DNA of 15,691 nucleotides from an uncultured Rhodospirillaceae bacterium (GTDB lineage: Bacteria; Pseudomonadota; Alphaproteobacteria; RF32; CAG-239). Shown piece after piece: positions 1 to 7,800 of the stretch. Made by a program: the position numbers and the translations under genes. The notes beneath the pieces are model-generated. The model saw nothing but the letters and a program-made list of their open reading frames with translations. It had not been told where the DNA came from and ran no database searches. Position 1 is the first letter of the stretch. The number at the start of each line of letters is the position of its first letter. Location: the NCBI GenBank assembly GCA_900320035.1, contig ONQU01000008.1:1-15691 (forward strand), read 5' to 3'.

Positions 1-1304
1 AAACCAAAAGCTATAAATAAAACGAAAATAAGTTGTGCAAAAATTCCGGCTTCCTGCCAAAATTGGCACCACGGCTTGATTATTTGATAAAACAAAGCAA
101 AGAAAATAAAATATACACCCAAAAAAGCATAACCAATGTTTGCTTTTAGATGTGCTTTTTGCGCTTTGTTTTGTTGCTTTTGCGGAATGTCCTCGGTTGC
201 TAAAGTTTTTAAGTCCATGCCGCGCACGGTTTGCGGTTCTTCCTGTTGTTTTTTATAATCATCTAAGCGAGCTTTAATTTTTTCATTAACCATGCACAAA
301 CCACAACCTTTAGAGGTAAAGTAAGCGTGATTAGCATCTTTTTTGCATTGTTTTAAGTTTTTCAAAATGTTTTCCAACTGCGTTTGCCATTCTAGGGCTG
401 TCGGACGTTCGTTACCTTTAGTAAAAGCACGTTCAAACATATTCATCGTGGTCTTATCAAAATAGTCGTGAATACTATACGGATGCGGCGCTTGGTAGTT
501 ATCCGGCCAAATACTGTAAGCATAGTGATATTCAGCAATACGCTCTTGAATAGACAGCATTTCCGCACCTTTCCGCGGCATTCCCGAAAACGGATGAATA
601 CCTTCATTTAAGAGCTTAAAAATAATCACCGCTAAGGCAAATTTATCCTGTTCTTCACCCATTTCTTGGCACGTTTGCGCCATACCTTCAGGATAAATAT
701 ATTCTTCACTGACATATTCCGCCGGATAGCGGGCGCCTCTTTCTCCGCAAATCGAAAAACCGTCGCAATCAAACAGCGCCACCAATTTTGTGCTTTTATA
801 AATAGACACATTGGCCGGCTTCAAATCAACAATATAGTGCTTACATGCATGCAAGGCGGCCACCACCGAGGTAACATTATAAGCAGCAAACACACGATCA
901 ATATAGCGCTCCGATAGACCCAATTTTTGCCGCACCGCCTTTTGCATTAGATGGTCCAACGAAATAGCCTCTTTGGTTTCAATTTCCGGCATCAAATAGC
1001 CCACGCAATAACCCTGAGCATCTTCTAAAAGAGCTGTCGGCCACGCAATTTGAATATACTCTTTGCCGTTGTATTTAATGGTCGGAATATTCGGGCGATT
1101 TTGTAGCATTGCCTCTAATTTTTTGCGATTGGTTTCACTTTTTTCGCGTTCATGATATATTTTCGCCACACTTTTAGAATGTGAAGCATCGCGATATATC
1201 TTTCCTGCCGCACCACCTTTATTAAGCAACTCACCCAGACGAACTTCTTCATGATGACCGTCGGCATAAAGTGCCAGATATTTTTTTAACGTTGCTTCAT
1301 TCAT
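1..1304 (-). CDS. YegI-like Ser/Thr protein kinase of a kinase-phosphatase-VWA triad, C-terminus cut by window edge
   Basis: Open frame of 434 codons with no stop before the left edge, read by hand. The N-terminal half is a divergent protein kinase: a glycine-rich loop at residues 30-34 (GGAAG), a VAIK-type lysine in SVAKIY (K48), a catalytic loop HYIVDLKPANV with D160, K162 and N165, and a metal-binding DCDG (D179-D181) in place of DFG. The DxD form at this site is usual in YegI-like kinases. After about residue 330 comes a charged linker with one CGLC pair, then two hydrophobic stretches (about 390-408 and 420-434) that suggest a membrane anchor. Its ATG overlaps the phosphatase stop codon (ATGA), so translation is coupled. 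The kinase assignment is firm; the TerY-P triad assignment rests on gene order. Substrate unknown. Confidence 0.85.
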   Translation of the reverse strand, partial: MNEATLKKYLALYADGHHEEVRLGELLNKGGAAGKIYRDASHSKSVAKIYHEREKSETNRKKLEAMLQNRPNIPTIKYNGKEYIQIAWPTALLEDAQGYCVGYLMPEIETKEAISLDHLMQKAVRQKLGLSERYIDRVFAAYNVTSVVAALHACKHYIVDLKPANVSIYKSTKLVALFDCDGFSICGERGARYPAEYVSEEYIYPEGMAQTCQEMGEEQDKFALAVIIFKLLNEGIHPFSGMPRKGAEMLSIQERIAEYHYAYSIWPDNYQAPHPYSIHDYFDKTTMNMFERAFTKGNERPTALEWQTQLENILKNLKQCKKDANHAYFTSKGCGLCMVNEKIKARLDDYKKQQEEPQTVRGMDLKTLATEDIPQKQQNKAQKAHLKANIGYAFLGVYFIFFALFYQIIKPWCQFWQEAGIFAQLIFVLFIAFG

Positions 1305-2050
1305 GGCAACTTTGCCCATAAAATTGTTTTATCATCGGCATTAAGCCGCTGCGCACGTTTATCATCTAAAGTTTTACGCAACGCTTGTTCGGCATAAGTT
1401 TTTCTGTTTTCCTGCTCTAAATATTCGACAATCGGCACCAAAAATTTCGGCTGAATCTGATAGAAATCATCAGAAAAAACAAAACCGGTTACACCGTCAG
1501 TCATTAACATTAAGCGATTTTTATCGGCAAACGGTGTAAAGCGCAGACAATCTTGCCAATCGCTCATGGTATAAAAATAGGTTTCACATGAAAAGGCGCC
1601 GTTAGCCGGCTCGGAAACAACAAAATTTTCATAATCACCTTGCCTAAAAGCAAGACCGGCACCATCGCCAATATGAAAAAAGATACCTTGATTTTGGTCG
1701 TAAAAAACGCCCACCAATGTGGCTGAAAAATCAACCAAATTAGCCTCTGTTTTACTATGATTATAACGATGTAGCGTCAGTTTATCGCGCGCTACATCAA
1801 TGGCTTTAACTACATCACTGCGAATGCTTTCCAAGCTTGAATTAACCAACAAATCGCACAATGTTTCACAAATTATCTGGGCACCGATTTTACCATAACG
1901 GGCTGAACCGGCACCATCGGAAACAACCGCGACGAACTTGTGATTTTTGCTTTTACTTTGACAATAATCCTGACAAGGCAAATCCTTAGCTTTATGCCAA
2001 GCTCCTTTCAATGAGGTTTTTACCGTCTGAATATTGTCTGCCTTTACCAT
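1301..2050 (-). CDS. PP2C-family Ser/Thr phosphatase (YegK/PphC-like)
   Basis: A 249-residue protein with the metal-binding motifs of PP2C phosphatases: SDGAG with D45 near the N-terminus, DFSATLVG at about 108-114, HIGDG at 126-130, MTDGVTG with D185, and ADDKT with D239/D240 near the C-terminus. It has no signal peptide or membrane segment, so it is probably cytosolic. It starts 2 bases after the VWA gene stops, and its own stop overlaps the kinase start. In E. coli the equivalent partners are YegL (VWA), YegK (PP2C) and YegI (kinase). By analogy this enzyme reverses phosphorylation by the neighbouring kinase; that role is inferred. All acidic metal ligands look present, so it should be catalytically active. 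Confidence 0.9.
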   Translation of the reverse strand: MVKADNIQTVKTSLKGAWHKAKDLPCQDYCQSKSKNHKFVAVVSDGAGSARYGKIGAQIICETLCDLLVNSSLESIRSDVVKAIDVARDKLTLHRYNHSKTEANLVDFSATLVGVFYDQNQGIFFHIGDGAGLAFRQGDYENFVVSEPANGAFSCETYFYTMSDWQDCLRFTPFADKNRLMLMTDGVTGFVFSDDFYQIQPKFLVPIVEYLEQENRKTYAEQALRKTLDDKRAQRLNADDKTILWAKLP

Positions 2051-2052
2051 CT

Positions 2053-2736
2053 TTATTGCTTCTCATTCCAATCGGTAATATCATCAAAATACTGATTAGC
2101 GTTTGGTGCAGCTTTAGATACACACGAAACGCTGCGGCTGAGCCATAAGAAAAATTCGGTAAATCGCAGACCTGTCAAACGCTTTGGCGGCAAGAGAGAA
2201 AATTTTGCTAATTTATCTAAATTTGCGCCTTGCGTTCCAATGGCGTGAATAACCACTTTTTTATTTTTCTGCGCATAGCGGCAAATTTCTGCCGATTCTT
2301 CCCAACCATAATCAGTCGGTTCACCATCGCTGATAAGAAAAATCCACGGACGCTTTGAGGTAATACCGCAACTGTCATATAAACATTTTTGCTCCTCAAT
2401 TTTCTTTAGGGCTTTTTCCATGGCTTTACCAATCGGGGTTAAACCACCGGCTTCCATAACAGGAGCGACAAAGTTCATGGCATCGGTCCACTCGGAAACA
2501 ACTTTAACTTCATCTTTGCCGGAGGCTTGAATAATTAAAATTTGCACCCGCGAACTGGCATCAATATCTTCTTTAAGCTCTTTTTCCAAAGCCTGTAAAC
2601 CGGCATTTAATTGCTTAATCGGTTCACCGCGCATAGAACCGGAACAGTCAAGCACCAACACGCACGGTGTCCGCTCATTGGCATTGTCGGCAAATTCGAC
2701 ATAAGGAATTCTTTCAATTTCACTTTTTTCAGTCAT
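2053..2736 (-). CDS. TerY/YegL-like von Willebrand factor A domain protein
   Basis: A 227-residue protein made almost wholly of a VWA domain with a complete MIDAS metal site: DCSGS (D30, S32, S34), T100 in GGLTPIG, and D137 in ISDGEPTD. The frame is open upstream to 2820, but the ATG at 2736 is chosen because a strong Shine-Dalgarno (GAGGAGG) lies 6 bases before it and the VWA fold begins soon after; the upstream extension overlaps the lipoprotein gene. It has no signal peptide. TerY-like VWA proteins accompany kinase-phosphatase pairs in bacterial stress-response operons and may act as metal-dependent adaptors or substrates. It lies 10 bases after the lipoprotein and 2 before the phosphatase. 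The fold is certain; the partner role is inferred from position. Confidence 0.9.
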   Translation of the reverse strand: MTEKSEIERIPYVEFADNANERTPCVLVLDCSGSMRGEPIKQLNAGLQALEKELKEDIDASSRVQILIIQASGKDEVKVVSEWTDAMNFVAPVMEAGGLTPIGKAMEKALKKIEEQKCLYDSCGITSKRPWIFLISDGEPTDYGWEESAEICRYAQKNKKVVIHAIGTQGANLDKLAKFSLLPPKRLTGLRFTEFFLWLSRSVSCVSKAAPNANQYFDDITDWNEKQ

Positions 2737-2746
2737 TTTTGCCTCC

Positions 2747-2872
2747 TCAATCGTGCGGATAATTGTGCGGGTATCCGCTTTCCGGAAGTGGTTCCGGTGC
2801 AGAATAACGCCCACAGGCAACCAACATTAAGCATAGAATGCACATTGTAAAAATTATTTGCAAATTTTTCAT
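2747..2872 (-). CDS. small LptM-like lipoprotein
   Basis: A 41-residue frame. A signal peptide (MKNLQ plus a hydrophobic core) ends in a lipobox LVAC, with lipidated Cys20, followed by GRYSAPEPLPESGYP. The CGRxxxPxPPxxxxYP pattern after the cysteine resembles the short lipoproteins found in Alphaproteobacteria between argH and lysA, related to LptM, a chaperone for the LptD-LptE lipopolysaccharide translocon. A weak AAGG lies before the ATG, and the TGA stop is embedded in the Shine-Dalgarno of the VWA gene (TGAGGAGG), so it is the first gene of that operon. Its position, divergent from a tlpA-like gene, also matches the alphaproteobacterial arrangement, although argH is absent here. The lipoprotein call is strong; the LptM link rests on the motif only. 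Confidence 0.75.
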   Translation of the reverse strand: MKNLQIIFTMCILCLMLVACGRYSAPEPLPESGYPHNYPHD

Positions 2873-2887
2873 TTGTTAACCTTTTTT

Positions 2888-2917
2888 TTGATGTCTGTCA
2901 TATATATCTGTTATACA
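2888..2917 (+). promoter_or_regulatory. candidate promoter of the TlpA-like gene
   Basis: TTGATG (2888-2893), an 18-base spacer and TATACA (2912-2917) lie about 45 bases before the TlpA-like start. A sequence match only, in an AT-rich intergenic region shared with the divergent operon. Confidence 0.3.
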
Positions 2918-2931
2918 TAAAATCTTACGTT

Positions 2932-2958
2932 ATTATATTTGTAGCAGAAAGATGTTAA
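2932..2958 (-). promoter_or_regulatory. candidate promoter of the lipoprotein-VWA-phosphatase-kinase operon
   Basis: On the minus strand there is an exact TATAAT -10 box (2937-2932) with a weak TTAACA 15 bases upstream as a possible -35. This would give a leader of about 50 bases before the lipoprotein ATG. The -35 spacing is short, so only the -10 is convincing. Confidence 0.35.
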
Positions 2959-2961
2959 TGA

Positions 2962-3546
2962 ATGAATAAAATTTTGCAAATTATACCGGTTTTATTTTTG
3001 ATATTTGGTATATCCATAGCGCCCGCCGATGCGAAAATAAACATATTTCCGCAGGCACGCTATATTCCCGAGCTTAGTTTTTACGGCGACAGTGGCAATG
3101 CCTATAAACTTAAAGACTTTCATCAAAATGAGCTGTTAATGGTGGTGCTGTGGTCGCGTTCTTGCGGTCCTTGCATTAACGACATGAAGAAGCTTGATAA
3201 GTTTGCGCAAAAAGTAAAAGATAAGGGCATACAAGTTATTTTAATTTCGCCGGAAAAAGAATTTCGCACTGTTGATGAGCGGCATAATTTTTTGAAAAAA
3301 ATCGGTGCGCCGCATTTGATCAGTTATGTTGACCGCAAATCAAATTTTGTTAACGGTATGGGAATCTTTGTAACCCCTGCGGTTATTTTGGTTAACCAGG
3401 ATAATGAAGAAGCCGGACAAATCACCGGTGGTGTTGACTGGGACGATAGCGACGTTATTGAATATATGTTGAAGTTAAAAAACGATATCTCAAAGAAACT
3501 TTATGAGAAGAAAGCCGCCGAGCAACAAAATCAAGAACAAGATTGA
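2962..3546 (+). CDS. TlpA-like periplasmic thiol-disulfide oxidoreductase
   Basis: A 194-residue protein with a signal peptide (hydrophobic residues 4-20, likely cleavage after ADA at 22-24), then a thioredoxin fold with the active-site motif SCGPC (C68 and C71) and a cis-proline loop FVTPA (P139). The ISPEKEFRTVDE segment between them fits the TlpA/ResA insertion. It should act outside the inner membrane, reducing disulfides, for example in cytochrome maturation or protein repair; the substrate is unknown. It is divergent from the LptM-like lipoprotein, as tlpA commonly is from argH in Alphaproteobacteria. The last 19 codons and stop (57 bases) overlap the 3' end of the opposite-strand YqaA-type gene and encode a charged, glutamine-rich tail (KKAAEQQNQEQD). 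Ribosome binding site weak; several ATGs crowd the start (2952, 2958, 2962), of which only 2962 is in frame. Confidence 0.85.
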   Translation: MNKILQIIPVLFLIFGISIAPADAKINIFPQARYIPELSFYGDSGNAYKLKDFHQNELLMVVLWSRSCGPCINDMKKLDKFAQKVKDKGIQVILISPEKEFRTVDERHNFLKKIGAPHLISYVDRKSNFVNGMGIFVTPAVILVNQDNEEAGQITGGVDWDDSDVIEYMLKLKNDISKKLYEKKAAEQQNQEQD

Positions 3547-4083
3547 TAACCAATCCAAATTCTTTTCAATAAAGTGGCGCATTTTTTCGCCATAAGTTTT
3601 TAACAGCCACGCAATTAAGAAAAAGCGTATGCCGCGCGCAATTATTGAAGCTATCGTAAATACAACTAGATTCAAATGTACCACCCCGCTGGCAATAGTG
3701 ATGATTTTGTATGGAAACGGCGTAATACCGGCGCCAAAAACAATCCATGCCCCCCATGCCTCATAGAGATGCTTAAATTCATTGAATTTATCCAAATAGC
3801 CATAGAAATTTAAGAGTGGTTCGGCAATAAGTTCGAAAAAATAAAAGCCGATAACATAGCCCAAATAAGCCCCGATAACACTGGCAAGAGTGCATACGCC
3901 GGCAATGCGCCAAGCCTTTTTTGGGGTAGCTAAAACCATCGGAATCAGCATAATATCCGGTGGAATCGGAAAAAACGAACTTTCCACAAATGATATAACA
4001 AACAACCAACCTAAAGCATTCTTACTGCCGGAAAGATTGATTGTTTTATCATAGATGTATCGTACCAATTTTTTAAAAGACAT
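3490..4083 (-). CDS. YqaA/DedA-type (VTT domain) inner-membrane protein
   Basis: A 197-residue polytopic membrane protein. Diagnostic stretches are SFVESSFFPIPPD (31-43), which matches the first re-entrant loop of DedA/VTT proteins, and GAGITPFPYKIITIASG (117-133), the second conserved block, followed by a helix with IARGIRF. Hydrophobic segments lie at about 23-50, 60-85, 111-133, 138-162 and 178-197. DedA/VTT proteins include lipid scramblases such as the undecaprenyl-phosphate transporters; YqaA-branch substrates are not well defined. It starts 37 bases after the stop of the upstream gene on the same strand, so the two probably share a transcript. Its final codons overlap the TlpA-like gene tail to tail, and that overlap encodes the end of the last membrane helix. 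Confidence 0.85.
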   Translation of the reverse strand: MSFKKLVRYIYDKTINLSGSKNALGWLFVISFVESSFFPIPPDIMLIPMVLATPKKAWRIAGVCTLASVIGAYLGYVIGFYFFELIAEPLLNFYGYLDKFNEFKHLYEAWGAWIVFGAGITPFPYKIITIASGVVHLNLVVFTIASIIARGIRFFLIAWLLKTYGEKMRHFIEKNLDWLSILFLILLLGGFLLIKFL

Positions 4084-4120
4084 CTTCTGTTCCGTTAAAA
4101 GTCACCAGATGTCCTTATTT

Positions 4121-4741
4121 TTAGTGTAAAAATTTTTCAATTTCAGTAATATCTTGCGCTCTATCCACATAAAATATGTGCGTGTGTTGTAATGTGTGGC
4201 GCGCCGGAATAAATGCCGGCACATACTCTATTCCGACAATTCGCGGTTTGTTGCGTGCCAAATATTGTTGTGCAGCTTCAATATTATGCACTTCAAATAT
4301 TTTGTAGGCCTTTTGTTGCAACGCAATTTTAAAGGGACTGGTCATTGCCGAATAGGTATCAAGCAACAAAATATCATGCTTCTTACCGCCAACACTGTAA
4401 CTTTCGATAATATCCAACAGTTCAACCTTATTATCAGCATTAACATAGTGGGCAATTTGCGGAGATAGCGGAACTTCAACAGATGGCGATGTAACCACAA
4501 TCAGCGGATAATCGTTTTGCCGATGCTGTATTATTGATTTTAATTCAGCAACCGATTGTGCATCGCTGATATGAAAAATTAAAACTTTAGGCACAACATT
4601 TTGCGTATATTGGTGCAACCTGTAAATATTATCCGTGGTAAAAGAATTTAACGAGTGCAAATCCTCAATCTGCGCCAAAATAGCTGCATTTTGCCCACCC
4701 TTATCATAGATAAAAATATTTTCCGTTATTTGGCCTAACAT
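4121..4741 (-). CDS. unrecognised protein with two degenerate receiver-like folds
   Basis: A 206-residue soluble protein that I cannot assign to a family. It reads as two alpha/beta units. The first (about 1-120) has hydrophobic strands KVLIFHI and YPLIVVTSP, then IAHYVNADNKVELLDIIE, the spacing of a response-regulator receiver (strand 3, strand 4, strand 5-helix 5). The second (about 122-206) opens with DILLLDTYSAMTSPFKIAL, then AYKIFEVHNIEAAQQYLARNKPRIVGIEYV, like a receiver with its phosphoacceptor lost; no clear Asp-Asp/Asp/Lys set is visible. The ATG at 4741 is chosen over in-frame ATGs at 4777 and 4747 because an AGAGG lies 8 bases upstream of it. It is preceded by the nifJ terminator and followed 37 bases on by the YqaA-type gene. 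Confidence 0.6.
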   Translation of the reverse strand: MLGQITENIFIYDKGGQNAAILAQIEDLHSLNSFTTDNIYRLHQYTQNVVPKVLIFHISDAQSVAELKSIIQHRQNDYPLIVVTSPSVEVPLSPQIAHYVNADNKVELLDIIESYSVGGKKHDILLLDTYSAMTSPFKIALQQKAYKIFEVHNIEAAQQYLARNKPRIVGIEYVPAFIPARHTLQHTHIFYVDRAQDITEIEKFLH

Positions 4742-4784
4742 AAGCATATCCTCTGATTTAAAGAAGAATATATGCATTTTTCGA

Positions 4785-4821
4785 CGTTTTTAAAGCGTAC
4801 GGCTGCGAAAACCGCAGCCGT
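4785..4821 (-). terminator. terminator of the pyruvate:ferredoxin oxidoreductase gene
   Basis: A perfect 9-bp stem (ACGGCTGCG / CGCAGCCGT, 4799-4807 and 4813-4821) with a 5-base loop begins 28 bases after the nifJ stop. The downstream minus-strand tail (CTTTAAAA) is only moderately U-rich, so some read-through into the next gene is possible. Confidence 0.7.
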
Positions 4822-4849
4822 AATTAAAGAGGATGTGTTATATCCTTTG

Positions 4850-7800
4850 TTATTTATATTGTGCCAAATGTTCCAACAAAGCACGCTTTTCATCAACGTT
4901 TTTCTGCGCCTTGTCAAGCAACATTTCATAACGCGCCGGATTAGATTTATTAACTACTTGGAAGCGGGTTTCGCTTGCCATATAGTCAGCCAGCGGTTTG
5001 GTCGGTGCTTTTGAATCGAGCACGAGCGGTGCATTGCCGGCTTTAACGTTTTCCGGATTGTAGCGATAGAGTGGCCATGAGCCGCTCTCGACGGCATCTT
5101 TTTGATGGGTTAAGCCATCGGCCATATTTAAGCCTTGGTTAATGCACGGGCAATAAGCGATGATGATAGACGGTCCGTCATAAGCTTCTGCTTCATTGAA
5201 TGCCTTAATAACCTGCATATCATTAGCGCCTAAGGCGACCTGTGCCACATAAACATTACCGTAAGACATGGCAATCATGCCCAAATCTTTCTTCGGTAAT
5301 TCTTTACCGGCCGTAGCAAATTTGGCTGAAGCACCCATCGGTGTGGCCTTCGATTGTTGGCCGCCGGTGTTGGAATAAACGCCGGTATCAAGTACCAAAA
5401 TATTAACATTACGGCCGCTGGCAATGGCATGGTCTAAACCACCAAAGCCAATGTCATAAGCCCAACCGTCACCGCCGATAATCCATACCGATTTTTTGAT
5501 TAAATAATCGGCAACATCGTTCAAATGTTTGGCTTCGTTGCTATTGATATTGGCTAATTTAGTACGTAAAGCAGCCACATTATCACGTTGAGCGTCAATT
5601 TCTATATCATTGCTTTGCGGATTAGCTAAAATTTTGGTTGCTGTTTCACCTAATTGGTCTTGCATACGTTCCAAAAGCGATTTTGCCATTTGTTCGCCTT
5701 GATCTATGGAAATGCGCATACCTAAACCAAACTCGGCATTATCTTCAAACAGCGAATTTGACCAAGCCGGTCCATGTCCTTTTTCATCGGTACAATACGG
5801 CGTGGTCGGTAAGTTACCGGAATAGATTGACGAACAACCGGTTGCGTTTGCCACCACCATGCGGTCACCGAATAATTGCGTTAATAGCTTAATATACGGT
5901 GTTTCACCACAGCCGGCGCAAGCTCCGGAATATTCAAACAACGGTTGTACCAGTTGTGTCGTCTTCGGCAGATTTTTAACCACTTCAGAACGTTTAACAT
6001 AAGGTAATGTTTCAAAGAACGTCCAATTGCCTTTTTCAATATCAAGATGATTTTCAATGTGGTCCATATTGATGGCGTGCAATTCCGGATTTTCTTTGTT
6101 TTTCACTGGGCAAGCCGTGGTACAAAGACCGCAGCCGGTACAATCTTCCGGCGAAACTTGCAAAATAAACTGTTTGCCGGCAAATTCTTTACCTTTATAA
6201 GCGGCACGCTTCAAGGTTGCCGGTGCTTTTTGCAGTTCTTCATCACTGGCCACTTTCATGCGAATGACGCCGTGCGGGCAGACAATCGAACATTTACCGC
6301 ATTGGATACAAATGCTCGGATCCCATACCGGAATTTCAGTAGCAATACAACGCTTTTCATATTGGGTTGTGGCGGTCGGCCATGTACCGTCAACCACTTC
6401 CTGCAGTTCTGAAGTTGTCACACTATCACCTTTTTCGGCAATCAATTTGGCGGTTAAGCCTTGCACAAACTTCGGTGCATTAGCTGGAACCGGTGCCAAA
6501 CGATGGAACGTTGAGGTAACATGATCCGGATAGTTCACTTCAAACAAGTGCGCCAGCGAAGCATCAACAGCGGCATAATTCTTTTGCACCACGGCATCGC
6601 CTTTTTTCGAATAAGTCTTCTTAATAGCAGCTTTAATTTGGGCAATTGCTTCGTCTTTCGGTAAAATATTGGAAATGGCGAAGAAGCAGGTCTGCATCAC
6701 CGTGTTAATGCGTTGCCCCATGCCTGTCGCACGAGCCACTTCAACCGCGTTGATGGTATAAAACTTCAAATGCTTGGCTAAAATTTGTTCTTGCACTTCA
6801 ATCGGTAAATGATTCCACACTTCGTCAGCTTTGTAAGGTGCATTCAAGAGGAATGTGGCACCGTCTTTGGCAATGTGTAAAATATCTACTTTCTGCATAA
6901 ATTGGAACTGGTGACAAGCCACAAAATCAGCCTGATTTACCAGATATGCCGAGCGAATAGGTTTATCGGAAAAGCGCAAGTGTGAAGTGGTCATTGAGCC
7001 GGATTTACGTGAATCATAAACAAAATAGCCTTGACCATATTTACCGGCATCTTCAGCGATAATTTTAATGGAGTTTTTATTGGCACCCACCGTGCCATCG
7101 GCACCTAAGCCGAAGAATACGGCACGCACCACATCTTTGGGCTCCACATCAAACGAGGCATCATAAGCGAGCGATTTATGGGTTAAATCGTCTTCAATAC
7201 CAACCGTGAAACCGTTAATCGGATTAGCTGAAACAGCATTGTCAAACACAGCTTTGGCCATCGCCGGTGTAAATTCTTTAGAAGACAGACCATAGCGGCC
7301 GCCGTAAATTTTCGGTAAAGCGGCAATTTTGCCGTTAGCAAAGGCTTGTGATAAAGTTGTAACCACATCTAAATAAAGCGGTTCACCGAGTGAGCCGGAT
7401 TCTTTGGTTCTATCTAATACCGAAACAACCTTAGCCGTCTTTGGTAATGCTTTTAAGAAAGATTCCGCTGGGAACGGGCGATATAGACGAACTTTCAGCA
7501 CGCCTAATTTTGCGCCATGAGCATTCAAATATTCAATTGCTTCTTCCACGGTTTCGGCACCGGAGCCCATCACCACAATCACATTTTCGGCATCAGGTGC
7601 GCCGACATAGTCAACCACATGATATTGCCGACCGGTAATGGCGGCAAACTTATCCATTTCTTGTTGAACAATGCCCTCAACCTTGTCGTAAAACGGATTA
7701 GCGGCTTCACGACCTTGGAAAAACACATCCGGATTTTGTGCCGTGCCGCGGATAACCGGCTTTTCCGGTTTAAGTGCATGTTTGACGTTGAACTTGTAGT

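Noticed and set aside
666..917. 83-codon plus-strand frame in the kinase gene
   Set aside because: Antisense to the kinase catalytic region, which is clearly coding on the minus strand.
2737..2820. 28-residue N-terminal extension of the VWA protein
   Set aside because: It overlaps the lipoprotein gene out of frame, and the ATG at 2736 has a strong Shine-Dalgarno.
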